NCBI GenBank assembly: GCA_907165135.1
Contig: OU015566.1
Location: forward strand, 10,710,157 to 10,774,156
DNA length: 64,000 nt
DNA from: Oikopleura dioica
Taxonomy: Eukaryota; Chordata; Appendicularia; Copelata; Oikopleuridae
Direction: 5' to 3'
Shown: in pieces, positions 49,650-62,680 of the stretch
Layout of the letters: each line of letters opens with the position of its first letter
How positions within the stretch are numbered: position 1 is the stretch's first letter
Position numbers and translations under genes: made by a program
The notes under the pieces: model-generated
What the model saw: only the letters and a program-made list of their open reading frames with translations
Told to the model about the DNA's origin: nothing
The model's database searches: none

Positions 49650-50433
49650 TCAGAAAACAAAATTAATATTAATTAGACAGATAAAACTCAGAGAAATTTG
49701 CAAGGGGCTTGCCCCATTCCACCTCGTTAGGTCAAAGCTCTGACGAGAAGAGGAAAATCTGAAGTCTGGATCGGACGATAACAGACTACCTTCTGGTAGA
49801 CCATCTTCAACCATGTCGTTAAGAGTAGTTATGGTTGTTTCACGCAACTGATCTTCAAGTTGTTGTTCCATTTCGTCGCTGAGCATTTCTGTGGAGTCGA
49901 CCTTGAAGGGGATTGTAATGATGGCTTTCATCGAAGGCGAGGTTGATTGTCGGAGCTCTCCACTAGAAATGGATGTTAATCAAAGTTTTTATGTTTTTTC
50001 TTCTAACCTGGTTTCTTCAAAATCAACATCGATAGAAGCGAATAAGAGATCAGCAGCTTCTATGCTCGCGACATTTTCGAGTTTGATTCGGAGCTCTTCA
50101 AGAAGTTCAGCCTTTTTGAGAAGATATTCTTCAGATTCCTTGTTTTTGAGTCCTTGACTGAATGGAATTCTTGTGTTCATCTCGACCCGGACGAATACGT
50201 CAAGCTAAAAGGAAAAATAAGGATTCGAAGAAAAATTGAACGCTTACTCTTTCAACTGGAGGAGGAATATCAGGACTTCCAGAGCCCTCTTCGTCGTCGA
50301 ACTCAGCTTGTCTTACTCTTCTCTTTAGAACTCTTCTGCCGTCCCAGGTTTCTTCTATCTCAATATATTGGCGAGTATCTTCGGCTGCTGCGCAAAATTG
50401 AAATAGGGCGAAAAATATTAATAAAGTGTTCAT
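49650..50433 (-). CDS. secreted, GPI-anchor-like family member D
   Basis: Exon 1 (about 50250-50433) starts MNTLLIFFALFQFCAAAEDT (signal peptide), contains KRRVRQAEF (furin-like) and the acidic EGSGSPDIPPPVER. Exon 2 (about 50009-50203) is VRVEMNTRIPFSQGLKNKE and ends SIDVDFEETR. Exon 3 begins about 49965 and contains IPFKVDSTEMLSDEMEQQL, then the family end SFDLTRWNGASPLQISLSFI. Order, phases and the DLTxWN motif match A-C, so these are tandem duplicates. D is the copy farthest upstream in transcription direction. Confidence 0.75.
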
Positions 50434-53400
50434 TTTTTTTGATAGTGATGAAAAGGTTTGGCAATATGGGAAAAGTTGCTTGTATTTATGTGCGATGTGT
50501 CGTCAGGAGGTCGCTCCATGGGAGGGATTCTAGTCCAAATCAGCACTCTTTTATGAGCAGGATGATTTGAAAGGGCATTTATCGCTACGTAACAAGGGAG
50601 CTATCAGCGGAATACATACGTATCATAACTACGGTGATTGAGTGAGCCGTGATGCAAATAAGCTCTTAAGTTTACGGGGTCAACTGACCGACAATTGCTA
50701 GCGTTAGTAATCGTCTAAAATTATGAAAATAGAGTGAAGCTTATAAATTGACGAAAGGATATCTTATGTTGGAAAGAGTTTGTTCCTATGAATTTAAAAT
50801 AGTGTACTACGGAAACAGTGTACCGGTATTTATGAAACAAACCAAAAAGAATGCTCTAATGCTGATCAATGATTTGTTGTATTGATAGTTACTCTTTTGG
50901 AACATATGATTTGTTAAATATGTTAGCGCTAGCTTTTTATTCTCAATACCAGCGATGATCCGTGACATCAACAATACAACATTGCTATCTTGCCTTATTT
51001 AGAAATACCACGGGTGACATTTTCTATCCTACAACGGGGATCAACTAGACGCCAGGAAGCTCAACTCGTCGAGAGCAAACTATTCGAAGTTCTCATCTTT
51101 TACTATTCCCAGATGACCAAGTGACGTCTCAGGAAATCGTCACGGACGGACGATTAACGATGTTTGTGGACTCGAATAAAATTTTTTTTCCGACGTCATC
51201 ATGGGCTATAAAATGTTTCGTTGATTTCTACGTCAGAAAGTATACGTCTTTTATTTTTCTAAGCCGATGCAGCAGATCATTCAAGCTAATCGTAAAATGG
51301 TCAGAATAGGAAGTAATAAATTTAAGTATTTTTATCCCCTGCCAAGTAGGTTTTTATCGGATAAATTAAAGACAATTTCTTATCATTCAATCTTGGTTTA
51401 ACTTCTGAGAATTTTGGTTATGCGAATCAATAGAACGAAACCAAGCAAAAACAAATTATAACCTCAGAAGATGCTCATGGCTAGTAAAGCGTGTGAACTT
51501 CTTATTGTTTTAAGTAAATACCCTTATGGTCATAAAAATCTCGTTTTTCTGAACCTCACTTCTGTAAAGACTCAAATTTAGGAAACCATCGTAATTTCTT
51601 GAAGGAACGTACTTTTTGTGGGAAAGATATTTCGCACCTTGATATGGGAAGAATTTTCCTAATGTAAGATTTCATTGCCCAGTGACGCGGTCGACTTTCG
51701 TTAGCAGATATGATAAATTTTGGAAGAACGGAACTGGTCGATATTTAATCATTATTGAGAAAAAAAGCATCAAAACTGAAAGAAACAAAGGTTTATATTT
51801 CAGCGCAAGATAGATAGGCCCGACAAGAATAAAGCTGACAGAAGAGGACTTTTGATTACTTTGTATAACTCTAGTCACTTTGCAGCGGCGCACAGCTGAT
51901 CATCGGCAGCTCTCACTACGTCTCTGGAATCTCTTCGTAACTTGAAGCGCTGAAATAATAATTTTTAACTTGCTCAAGAGAGATCGTTGTAATCAATCCC
52001 CTTTGATTTGGGCGATGGGTTCTGCAATCTTGGATTTTTAGTTGACGTCTTTTACCGGACATTTTATATAAAGAAGGGTTAACATAAATGAGGGCTTACC
52101 TGATTGAGTCTCCAATATCAATTGACATCCTCTAAACGAACTCGTTAGCTATCTCCGCAATCGCGAAAATTTGGGCTAATGCGCGCTTAAAAACTTGAGG
52201 AAAATCAGGCTTCTGGCCACGTTGCCCTTCGTGGAGCCAAAACTTCCTGGCGTATATCGCGCCTCGGATAAGTCAACTGGACCCAGCTGGGAGTCTAGCT
52301 CTTGGCTGGGCTTAGACTTCCTGGAAGTCCGATTCCGTTTCTACGGCACTTACCTCGTTACATATTAAGACGGTCGCTCTTCGTTGATTTTCGGTCTTTT
52401 GACGGATGATGGTTTTTTTGTAAGATCAAGTTTACGACTGTTTCTAAGAAGGCGACAAACTAGTTGGCTGATTAGGAAGGACGCAAATATTTTCTATGGG
52501 ATGCAAATTAATAGCGGCAGCAGTGATTTACATGTTAGGCGCCGGGTGACACTCGACAATGATCGATTATTTTGATACCAGGACATTTCTTGTTTCATTA
52601 AACGCTCCACTCTTGTCAAACCTTAAGCTTTCTTCAACACAAGGTCATGATTGTTCTTTCTTCTCTGACCTACTTGATCAATCATTCGTGTCAAAGAAAA
52701 TCTTTTTTGATGAGAAATGATTTATTATAATTTTTAATAAAGATGGTTTTCGAGTCAGATTATAATCGACTCCGACCGGTCGCATAAGAAAAAGAAAGCG
52801 GGTCAGGGCGACGTGTTTCGAGGTAATCATGATTTCAAGGGCAGCCCTTAAAATTCGATTTGAAACAGTATTTGCTCCGCAAAAAAAACGTTTAATTTTA
52901 ATTGAAACGGAGCCCTGCTCCATCACTTTTTACCCGTCGGAAATGAGAGCGCCCCTGACACGTTGTTACGTATCAGAATACCGCTAGAATTTTCTGAAGA
53001 CACCATCCGTTGTTAAGTTGGCTACTTTTTCGCTTAGCCTGAGCATTTTTCGCGCTTCGACGAGGTTTTCTTGCTTCTTCTTGTTTGCTGTTTGGAGTTG
53101 ATACCTAGCTTTAAAAACAAAAGCAACTTGGGGATAAGGGCTATCAAAGGATAGAAAAGGCTCCCTATCTTAGTTCTAGGGGCGAAACCAAAACTGGGAA
53201 AGTTGGGATTGATAAACGTGCTCTCGAGAAAACGCCGAATAGTAGTATCTTAGAAGGATGAGCGGAGACAGGGTTCTTTTCACATAGAAATTGCTTTTTA
53301 GTCTGGAGAAAATGAACTATAAACTCCTCCCTTTGATGGCTTCTTTGATAGACGTGTGGACAAAAATCGCTAAAATAAGCTTTTAGTGAGCAAAATAGAC

Positions 53401-55382
53401 ATTGAAAGAAGCAAGATGAAGGTATATCATATATGCATGTATTTTTCCATATGCACAAATTCATCAGGAATTAGCTCTGTCTGTCAGCGCTCGCGACAGT
53501 GTTCAAAGTCGTTCATTCTGCTCCCTGATGAATTAACAACACTGAAAGAAGATCGAGCAATATTAATCGCATTTTGCATCGCGCAAAATTATTTTCCGCG
53601 GATAAAACTCAACTACTACTACCGCAAAAAAGCGAACTGGTCCAAATCCGGCCACGGTCTTTTCTGAGTATTATTGCAAAATGTGAAATTTCCTGTTGAA
53701 GCTCGCGCAAGAATAATATCGTTGCAGGGGCAATGATGATTGTTTTAAAAATCAGCGTCTTCGCGGAAGCTTCTTGTAAAAAGAGAAAGGGGCTTTAGTT
53801 TCTTAGATTCATGCTTTGCAAGTTTTCAAATAATGACTACTTCAGATCAAGACCAAAAATCAAACCCAGAAAATCAATTATCAAGCAGACCTAGTCGCTT
53901 AGTTTTGAATCTACTGTATATAAATACAGTCTTTAGAAAGTTCAGAAAAGTCTGCTATGGAAATAGGCTGTTGCAAATGGAATGTCTTCGCATTAGTACG
54001 AAAATTGGCTTACAGCGCAAACTGGACCCGAATGGAGCTGAAGATTTCAGCCTAGAGATTCGCCACCTTTTAAGTGGCGGAAGAGGATTTAGATTAAACT
54101 CGCCCATGATGTTACAATAAGAACTCCCCACGTACTTGTACTTGAGTAGAATTTTCAATCGATTGTATTTGAAAAATTCTTTTAAGATTCCGCTTCCTGA
54201 CTCATTTGAACGTCGAAAAATATTATAATTTATAATGATTTGCCTATTTTTAGAGTGATCAGCTCGTGTCATAGCGCTGAAAATGTTATCAACTAAAAAA
54301 CTAAACCCTTTCGGGTGAAATAATAACGTGAAGTTAAATCCATCAAGTGAGCGTTGAGCGTCAATTAAAATTGATAAAACAGAAATGATGAACCTCTAAT
54401 TTGCGATTTCTTCTTACCTAAAAGCGCCAAGCCAAATCCCCAAATAAGATAGTTTGAAAAAATTCCGCTCTCTTTGATTTGGCTTCAAAATTGTTCAGTT
54501 TTGAATTTTCGATACGGTCATTTTTTCAAGCCACAGTCCTTTCTCTACAGGGTACTCATAAGAGCTATCATTCATAACACTCACTGGTGGATTTCCATTT
54601 TCAACCTGCGTGCCTAACCGTGCCACTCCCCGCGGCGATTCGTGGCACGCTCTGGCGCCATCTGCATTTGTTGCATTACAGTACATTTAATCATGATTTG
54701 GTGCTGATGGACAATTGGAGAATGGAACAATACAAATGGGATAAATACAGTGATGCGACAGGGCTATTTGCATTTTAATCCTTTTATTACTTTTTAAATA
54801 AGCGCGTGTATGATATACACTCGGTTAATTATCACCTGACAGTCATAAATTGAAAATTCGATATTATTTACTCCAGGTCATCGGGCCACGAACTCGTTTT
54901 TTTTATAGAAATTGAGGCTTTTAAAAACTTGATTTTTAATTGCTATCCATTGAACTGGATAATGAGAAAGCTTACATTTAGACAGCCAAAGCTACCTAGT
55001 AGCTTGATCTAAATGACTCAAAGCCGATCTACTAAAAGTGCATTAAAAGTTCGCCAAGTATAAATCTACCATGATCGAATGATATTGAAATTGCTAAAAT
55101 TTTACGCACACGTCAGTGCGAACATTTTTTCTGCTCGTGTAATCGGGATTTTGCCGCTTTTGTCAAAGAGAGGATTTTTTTAATCGAGCACGTTCTCAGG
55201 CAACATTTGCGGAAGTCACTTTTCGTTCCGCGAAATACAGTAATAATTCGCTTTCTGGAGGATGGAATGATGCTTTTATTGTTTCAAGGTTGAGGGTTTA
55301 TTTGTTGAAAATAAATATATATGGCGAATGTTTTGGACAAGATTCTCTCTCTTTCTGTTTTTCTTCTTCTGATCTTTGAACC
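50434..55382. other. gene-poor intergenic region, about 4.9 kb
   Basis: AT-rich with no recognised family. Isolated open frames exist: a 95-codon ATG frame at 53833-54120 (+, MTTSDQDQKSNPENQLSSRP) with an upstream TATA-like element, a basic frame at 53386-53667 (+), and a 63-codon frame at 54495-54686 (-). None has splice-consistent extensions or homology that I can see. No long repeat, satellite or RNA gene was seen. Confidence 0.4.
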
Positions 55383-56831
55383 TCAGCAGGACGTGATAGT
55401 ACCAGAGGTTGTAATTCGACAGGGACTATCAGTCGTTGATGATGACTGAGCGATTGTTGTTGTTAATGATGATGATGTCGACGATGATGATGTCGATGAA
55501 AATGTATATAGTGTTGTTGTTGATGCATTAACCCATGTTGTTGCTGTTGTTGTTGTTTGAGTGGCTGTTGTAAGGTAGATGCTTGTTGGAATCTTGCAGG
55601 TAAATTTACACGTCAAAATGACATCTTCTCGGAATCCCTTTGCACAGTCATCATTGAAAATTTCTAGTTCATATGAAGTCGCAAGGCTAAAAAAATCATG
55701 AATTCGACCAGAGGCTGAAATTCTTACTTGACTGTCTTTGTGTATCTACAGGCTTCGTCTTCGTGGACAGGATCATGAATCGTGACTTCTTCATCAGAAT
55801 CGAAAACCTCATTTCGAAGAAAAAGGAGAGAGTTATACATTATGTCATCAAGAGGATTCGCCGGTTGGTAGTAGGTAAAATTTGCACATTGATTCGCAAG
55901 GTCTTCAAAAAGGTTAATTTTAGATTGAAATAAAGACTAACCTGGGTAATCTGTTAGATTTTCGTTCCCATAATGTTCCAATAATGTTAGATTATAAAAA
56001 TGATCTTCCCACTGATTTTGAAAATTCAAGCATGTTTTGTCCACGTCGTTTTGGCTCATTCTTGTGAGGCCATAAATTTGACCAGTTAAATTCCCCGGGT
56101 TATAAAAATCGTCTTGCATAAAGATGTAATAATTCTCTGGGTGAGCTTTGTTTGGATGAATAATGATCGAAATTAATGCCGAAATGATGAGTCCCATAAT
56201 AAGGATTGAGTACCAACAGCGCTCGAATTTTGTGAATGTGTCGAGTGTTTTTACTTGAAAAATTATCAAAAGAAATAAGAAGAATTCTACCTGGAATATA
56301 TTCGGTAATCAACGGTGGCATTTCAATGAGTGGTTCAATAATTGGTTCAGGCTCTGGTTCCGGCGCTGGTTCCGGATCAGGTTCTGGTTCAGGCTCTGGC
56401 TCAGGCTCTGGTTCAGCAAGAATCTCGGTAACTGGAATATTTCTTCTGAGATCAACTTCGACCATATTTGCAAGCTCATATCCTCCAATAAACGGATCGG
56501 GATATGGTTCCATTGGTTCACACATCTTTTTCGTCCGCACCACCGGCGCTGGTTTTTCCTTCGGTCGTCTCAGCGGCTTCCAGTCCCCTTGTTTGTAAGA
56601 CGATTGATATTCTTTTGGCTTTGGCTTAGGTTTGGGTCGATATTTACGCTAGGAAGGAGTAAGTATCATTCACGTGCGATTAATAATTGAAGTGATATTA
56701 AGCGGCGGGAGAAGATGTAAACGAAAGTTAAATAAATGAGCAAATTACTTATTTACCATGGCTGGGGTCATCCCCGAGGGGAAAAGGCCCTTCTCAGGGT
56801 CAGTTACTGGCTTTATCACTGTATTTCCCAT
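55383..56831 (-). CDS. type II membrane protein with Glu-Pro repeat and glycosylated ectodomain
   Basis: Start MGNTVIKPVTDPEKG; Gly2 could be myristoylated. Exon 2 is basic (YRPKPKPKPKEY), then carries a run of Glu-Pro repeats encoded near 56340-56420 (EPEPEPEPDPEPAPEP). One transmembrane segment (CWYSILIMGLIISALISIII) lies near 56180. The rest is extracellular, with several NxS/T sites (NLTGQ, NLTLL, NLTDY), cysteines (TCLNF, QCANF, DEACRYT) and a Thr/Ser-rich mucin-like tail ending TSGTITSC. Exon joins are in frame at about 56650/56755, 56290/56240, 55940/55900 and 55735/55680. The family is not recognised. A cell-surface or matrix-attached role is inferred from topology. Confidence 0.65.
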
Positions 56832-59800
56832 GTCTATCTATCTCTCTCTTCTGTTCGATCTTGACTGCAATTTTTAAAGGCAAACTGGCAATATTCAAGT
56901 TCTAGAAGATTTCTAGCTACAATTGTCTGGATTATAAAATGACGCATTTCTACTTATTACAATCATTTTTCGCACTTTCGCTGACGATGAAAGTAATTAT
57001 ACAACCATAAGTTTCCTAGCGCCACGTTTTGACATTTTTGTTGTTGACAGAAGCTTCATCGGAAGGCCTTATTTTTCGCTAAAGAGCGATTAGTGTCGCC
57101 AAATCGGATAAACTTACTAAATTGTGACTTAATCTCCATCGGTCCGTTGAAAAATCATCTCACAGGCACTTGTGAGAAGGATTTCTTGTACTTGATCACA
57201 AATAACAGACTCTGATTCTCTAAGACTTTATTTGGAACGAACTATTAGTCAAAAGTCAATGTGTAAAAAAGTAAACGATACAGAAAGGCAAGTTTTGCTC
57301 TCCTTTTCAGTCAGCAAAATGGGGTCATTTTTTCATGACCCCGGACAAGTGTGAACTTATGTGATTAAAATCGAGCAAAATTAGCATGTTTATTTTCTCA
57401 AATCTTGAAAATTAGGGGAAAACACTTATTTATTTATTACCTTTTCATGCTAAAAGGCCTGTTCACACTTGGAAGGGAACTCGTATCGAAACTTAGGAGT
57501 TTGCCTTCTTTTTGTCCGGCGCGCATATTCAATTAATTTTTCAAGCATCACATAAGGCCTTTGGCGCTCATTTTTAATAATATGCTCTGGCGCAAAATTT
57601 GATCTGCCCCTACAGATCACGGACAAACCCTTATTTTATCATAAGGGGAGCTCTTTTTAGCTCAACTGGGCTTGACTTACTGAGGAGAACGAGTTTCGAC
57701 AGTGTAGGTAAATAGGTAAAAGTGTTTAAAATCCATGAAGAATAATAGCTTTTGCTATTATTTCGTAATAAAATTGCTCATCTCTGCGTCCGTCCTCTTT
57801 TCTAATTTTAGAAGATTTTTGACAACGCCGCGTCAGATCTAAATTTATTTAGGCGAGAGAAAAAACTAGTTTACTTACCGATAATTAACTTATCGAGGGC
57901 TAGCAGTTCCTTATTGTACTGTGAAGAAGGTAGATTGCATCTTCTTCTTCATAAGGAGCCAAAATCTGGCTCAAGTGAAGTCTTGTTTCCTTCGTGCATC
58001 CAATATTGGATTGATGCTGACATTTATTATCGTTGTTGTTGCTGTTGTCATTTCTGTTGTTCGGCAACACTAGAATAAGCTTTATAGACCCCGATTTAAT
58101 GACTTAGTTTGACTTACTTTTAGCTAATTAACTTTTCTCTTTCTCTGGAACTGAAGTCTTCTTGTTGAACGTGGCTTTAAAAGAGCGCCGGAATGATGAA
58201 AAGCAAACAACATGCAAGTCAAAAAAGGGAAAATGACAAATTTTCAAAACATAAAAATGTTACCTACTCCCACGAAACAAAATTCAGTATTTGCTTGTTT
58301 TTTAATTGAATCGAGGAACGCGTAAAATTTATACTTTCGCGGCTTCATCATCCGACCATAAATCGACGTTTCTTTATTTTCGCCTCCAATCCAACAGAAA
58401 CGTGTTAGCCAAATTCTTTCGCGTAAAAGCACGCGATTAGGTACATACAGAAACGTGAATTATTGTTTCTCACACTTAGGCACTTCGAAGACGCTCGAAT
58501 CGCGGTTTTCTTGAGTCCAAGTTTTTGCCAGTCTCCGTGGCGTCCACTGTTAGAAACTTTCACCAAAAATTGAAATTTTCAAAAATAAACGGAAAAGGAA
58601 ACTGTTCAAAGAAGACGAAAATCGACTCTTTTTTGGTCATTTCTTTTGTGCGAAAAAAACTTCTAAAACAACAAAAGTTAGAAAGCAGGGTTACACTTAG
58701 ATTGACAATGTTATCATCCGGAAAAAAAATGAGCTCCTCAACAGTTCGTCACGTTATCAACCCCTGCCTTACATTTCTAGCCCTCGTGGAGGCCAAATAT
58801 TTTCGCGCTTCAAAGTGAGAGAAAATTTCTTATCACTCGTTTGCTGAGGATAATTCGACGCCTCTTTTTGGAATTAACGTTTCAAGACAGCAATTTTGTC
58901 TCCATAAAAAACCAGTTGAGTCGACTTTTTCAAGTCAATCGAAAATGCACTTTTCAGGATTCTTTGGATACCGTTGTGAAGGCTAAGTGCCATTATCGTT
59001 ATCATAGGTCAACCAGCTTTCTCGACACCTTTGCTTGGATAACTCTAATGGCCAACTTAACCCGTGGACAGATCTCCGCCTATACTTTGGTACTTCTTAG
59101 GGGCTGGGATAATTTTTTTGATAGAAACAGAAAGAAAATAACCTAGTTAGCAAGAGCTAATTCAGCAGTTAATAAAAAAAAGTACTCCATCCTCGATGTT
59201 TGCTTATTTTCTCTCTTGTTTCGTCGCTTTGGATCTACATCTGCGGTGAACAGAATGTTTTCTTGGCGAAATTTATTTTTCCACGAAAGTGATTCCTCCT
59301 TCCAGCAAGCTCAAGCAACCGGTTCTAGTCCCATTAGCTTACTGCAGGTGCGCACCTTAAAGTTACTATCAGTTAATTAAACCCAATCGTCTTTTCGTCA
59401 CTTTCTTGAAAGCTCGGTTCATCTTTTTCACAACAAGAAGTTGCTCCCCCAAATCTGTCAAATTCGTATGTAATCTTTTTAGCGAAACCGGTTTTTATCT
59501 TGTTTTTATTCAAATATTCCATAAAATTAAAAACTCTTCGCTTACGATCTTCTTGGCTCACTTTAGTCGTCATCGTAACTAATCCTCTGTCACCTGAACT
59601 CTCTGAAAAACATCTGGAGCGTGATTTCAAGTACATATCAAATCATCCTTACGTTCTAATGCCCATGCTTTTTTCTATTGCCACTTGAATTATTTATAAA
59701 TAAGATCTTCTAAAGATAGAGGACCGAAAAGCTGCTGCTTTCTGTTAAATTTCTTACCGGGCTTGCGAATTTGTTGAAATCAGTCAACAACACAAGCGGA

Positions 59801-60846
59801 AAAAGAATTTCCGTAATGAAACTTTGCCTTCCTAATCGTAATTTTTCGTTAGTCCTTTTATGCGCTGAGCCAGAAAAAGTTGTACGAAAACGTGAACTGT
59901 CTGACAGTCAGACAGGCAGATAGTAATCAGTCAGGAAGGAAGTTCCAATCAAATTGATCGTGGCCACCACCGAATGTATCTGTACATAGAATTTTGTTCA
60001 TATTAAACTCCGCAACAAGTTAAACTTTCGAAGGATGCCAGACCGAGTCGGAAATAAAAGACGCGCTGGAATTTCCTCCCTTGAGCTGTCGAAATTAGCA
60101 AAAAAAAACTAGAAAGATGCATTTGCATTACTTTAGTAATAGGTATCACTATTGAAGAGCACTACGAAAAGAACACCGTGGTGCTAGAAACAAGCAGTTC
60201 CGACTTCCGAGAGTATTCTTGACCGTGTACTTTAGAGATTTGAAGGGGCGCAATTATTTCGTTCAAGCGCGCCTTTTATTTACAAATTCTATGTATCTGT
60301 TATGCTCGGTATATTCCTCGCTCGTGTCCCGCTCATAACCTCGTTTCCGTATCTGCACTTCTAAGGGCTTGCTCTTGCAAAAGAAAAGATCGAGGAGACT
60401 TGATTTTTGATTTTTTAGAAAGAATTATGGTCTTTATTATACAGTTTCAAATAGATTCAGCTTATTTTTCGAAAAGTTTTCTTCATACTGCATCTTCAAA
60501 GACAGCTCATGCATGAAATAAGAAACTCGCAAAAAGTCAGGCCTGATTTTTGCGAGCTCACTCATGAGTTGCCTCTTTATTTTCTTAGCTTTTTGTTCAA
60601 AGCATTTTCGTTGATTTCTTCTTTCCGCATTTCGCTGAATCGATTTCTACCGTTACTTACTTGGCTTTTTTTGTACAACAAGGGAGATGATACTATTTAC
60701 AGAGTGTTTTTATATAATTTCAATTTGATATGATTTCGTCGTTGCTGAAATTTGCTATATCGTAAAATTTTTGAAAAATTAAGGGTCAAAAGTCAAAGTA
60801 ATTATCGACCCGGTTTCTATGTACAAAAGATAAGAATGAGAATAAA
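56832..60846. other. gene-poor intergenic region, about 4 kb
   Basis: AT-rich with scattered short open frames and no recognised domain. A perfect 8-bp stem (GGGGTCAT, six-base loop, ATGACCCC) lies at 57321-57342. One frame, at 59373-59636, is listed separately as a weak gene candidate. No satellite, tRNA or transposon ends were found. Confidence 0.4.
59373..59636 (-). CDS. weak small-ORF candidate, 87 codons
   Basis: ATG frame on the minus strand, MYLKSRSRCFSESSGDRG, then KVSQEDRKRRVFNFMEYLNK and a Cys pair (ATSCCEKDEP), with stop TAA at 59373. The composition is balanced and charged, unlike most chance frames nearby. No signal peptide, homologue or splice partner is visible, and no acceptor-like AG stands before the ATG. 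It may be a real short gene or chance. Confidence 0.25.
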   Translation of the reverse strand: MYLKSRSRCFSESSGDRGLVTMTTKVSQEDRKRRVFNFMEYLNKNKIKTGFAKKITYEFDRFGGATSCCEKDEPSFQESDEKTIGFN

Positions 60847-62680
60847 TTAACAAGTTCCAAGTGGTTTGATCTCCTCCGTGGCTTCGCCGGCCGAGCAGCA
60901 CTCGTGCGTTGAGCTCTTGTACGGAAATCGTTGTGGGTACACGCCGCAGCACTGTTGAGGAACGTCAGCTCCAGTATCTGGCTCGCTTAGGAAAGTGACT
61001 TGGTTTTCGAAGTCGAAAGCGCCAGCGTCATCGTTGAAGACACCTTGAGGTGAGGGATCCAATCGGGCGGCTTGTGGTCCGGAGCATTTCGCTGGGTCGT
61101 AGTTTCTTGACTTTTATTAGACAAGTGTCTCTCTTTGTTTGGTATTACCTGTAGTCCTTAGAAGCAAGTGTGCCTTTCATCGCAAGATTTCCAAGCTCGT
61201 CCGCAAGTGCCTAAATAGAAGTGTTGCATTACTGGGCAGACACTAGAAACTGTCCAACCTTGTCGCACATGCAAGTGGCATAAGCGCACGTATCTGGAGA
61301 GTTGAGACACTCGATCTTGATGTTGCCGTCGTCGTTTGTTGTGATAGTATATCGATAACTATAATTAACCTGTTAAAAGGTTAAAGAACTAAGGAGGGAG
61401 TACCCCATTTGCTTCGGATTGCATTCTCGTCGAGCGTCGGAAAAGTCAGAGTATGCGCACTGGTAGCACATGTTGTGTCGTTTGCAAGCACTTAGAGGGA
61501 TACCCATCTGTAATTCAACGTAATGATTCCAGCGTAAGTTCCAACCGGAGTCCTAGATAGCCCTAAGTTCCTAAGTCTTTATCAAAAGAGCGACAGTTCT
61601 CGGCGCCGGAATCATTTCGAGAGCTAATCCGCTTATGCCCCTTATCAGAATTAGACTGAGTTAGACAGAGTTATGTAACCCTCTCCTGTCGATAGCGTCT
61701 ACTGGTTTGCCACGGTTCTTTTTCGGGTCAGAAGGGGCGACGCAATAGCAGCCGTAGTCGTGGTAGTGGAAGTACCAGGCCGCTCCGTTTGATTTAGCAG
61801 TAACCTAAAGCCAGGTAGGGCGGTTAATTGGAGGTCAAAATACCTGAGAGTTGATAAGTCGTTTTCTATGGAAGATTTGTCTTGTGTCCAAAGTGCCAGT
61901 TCTTCGACCAGAAAGAGTGTTCTGAAGATTGCGACCTTCTAATGGATAGTCGGAGTAGTCTGGGTAGTAGAACTCATCGGCGATGGCTAAAAAAGCTTTG
62001 TAAGCATATTGTATATTCCGAGATAATGCTACGTATTGAATAAATAAACCAGCGGGCTGGTAACTTGGTAAGTTGCGTGTTTGGGAAGAGGAAGTGTATT
62101 CTAATTTAATTGGATAAGGTCAGTAATTATATTCTGCGGCAGATGAATAAGCGCGCTCGACGGCCGCACCTTGCACCAGCCGCGAAAATAACCAACCGGC
62201 GGAGAACAAACGTCTCCAAGACGCGAAAAGCTCGAGGTTGGAATAATCTAATGCAGGTTGGAAAAAATGAAAATGATGAATTTCTTCTTTGCAAATCACA
62301 TTTTTATGGGTCAAATTTTCAGATCAGATTTACATGTGCATATTTATTTTCATAAGTTTGTATGAGCGATGAACGATATAATATTCGATCCGTGGCTAAA
62401 TTATCAGCGCAAGGTCTAATGCGATGATAACGAGTTACCGTATGCGTGAACTCAAACGAGGATCGGGGCTCATGATTATAATGAAAAATACAGTTATTAT
62501 CGCTGCACGAAACTGAAATTCTTGCGATTGTTATATGATGGTTAAAAGAAAGCCAGAAAGCCTTGAAAGTATTTTTTGGCTTTCCACGCGAAAAAACCCT
62601 TTATGACTATTTTTAAATACAAAACTAAACCAAACTTTACCTTTTTGAAGAAAAGCGATCGACAGGGCTGTGAATTTCAT
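60847..62680 (-). CDS. secreted phospholipase A2-like protein, probably inactive
   Basis: Exon 1 (about 62640-62680) is the signal peptide MKFTALSIAFLQK. Exon 2 (about 61844-61990) has a propeptide-like DEFYYPDYSDYPLEG ending RKRLINSQ. The next exon has FHYHDYGCYCVAPSDPKKNR and PVDAIDR, the PLA2 calcium-loop region. Then come ACKRHNMCYQCAYSDF, YRYTITTNDDG, DTCAYATCMCDK and a C-terminal extension with CCGVYPQRFPYKSS and a second Cys pair. In active PLA2 the core reads CCxxHDxCY; here the His remains but the Asp is Asn, and the loop glycines are replaced. The donor after DAIDR is not GT. It lies divergent from the MARCKS-like gene. Confidence 0.8.

Noticed and set aside
62110-62355. Basic 81-codon frame in the first intron of the PLA2-like gene
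   Set aside because: It has no ATG at its start and no splice or family support. It is probably chance.
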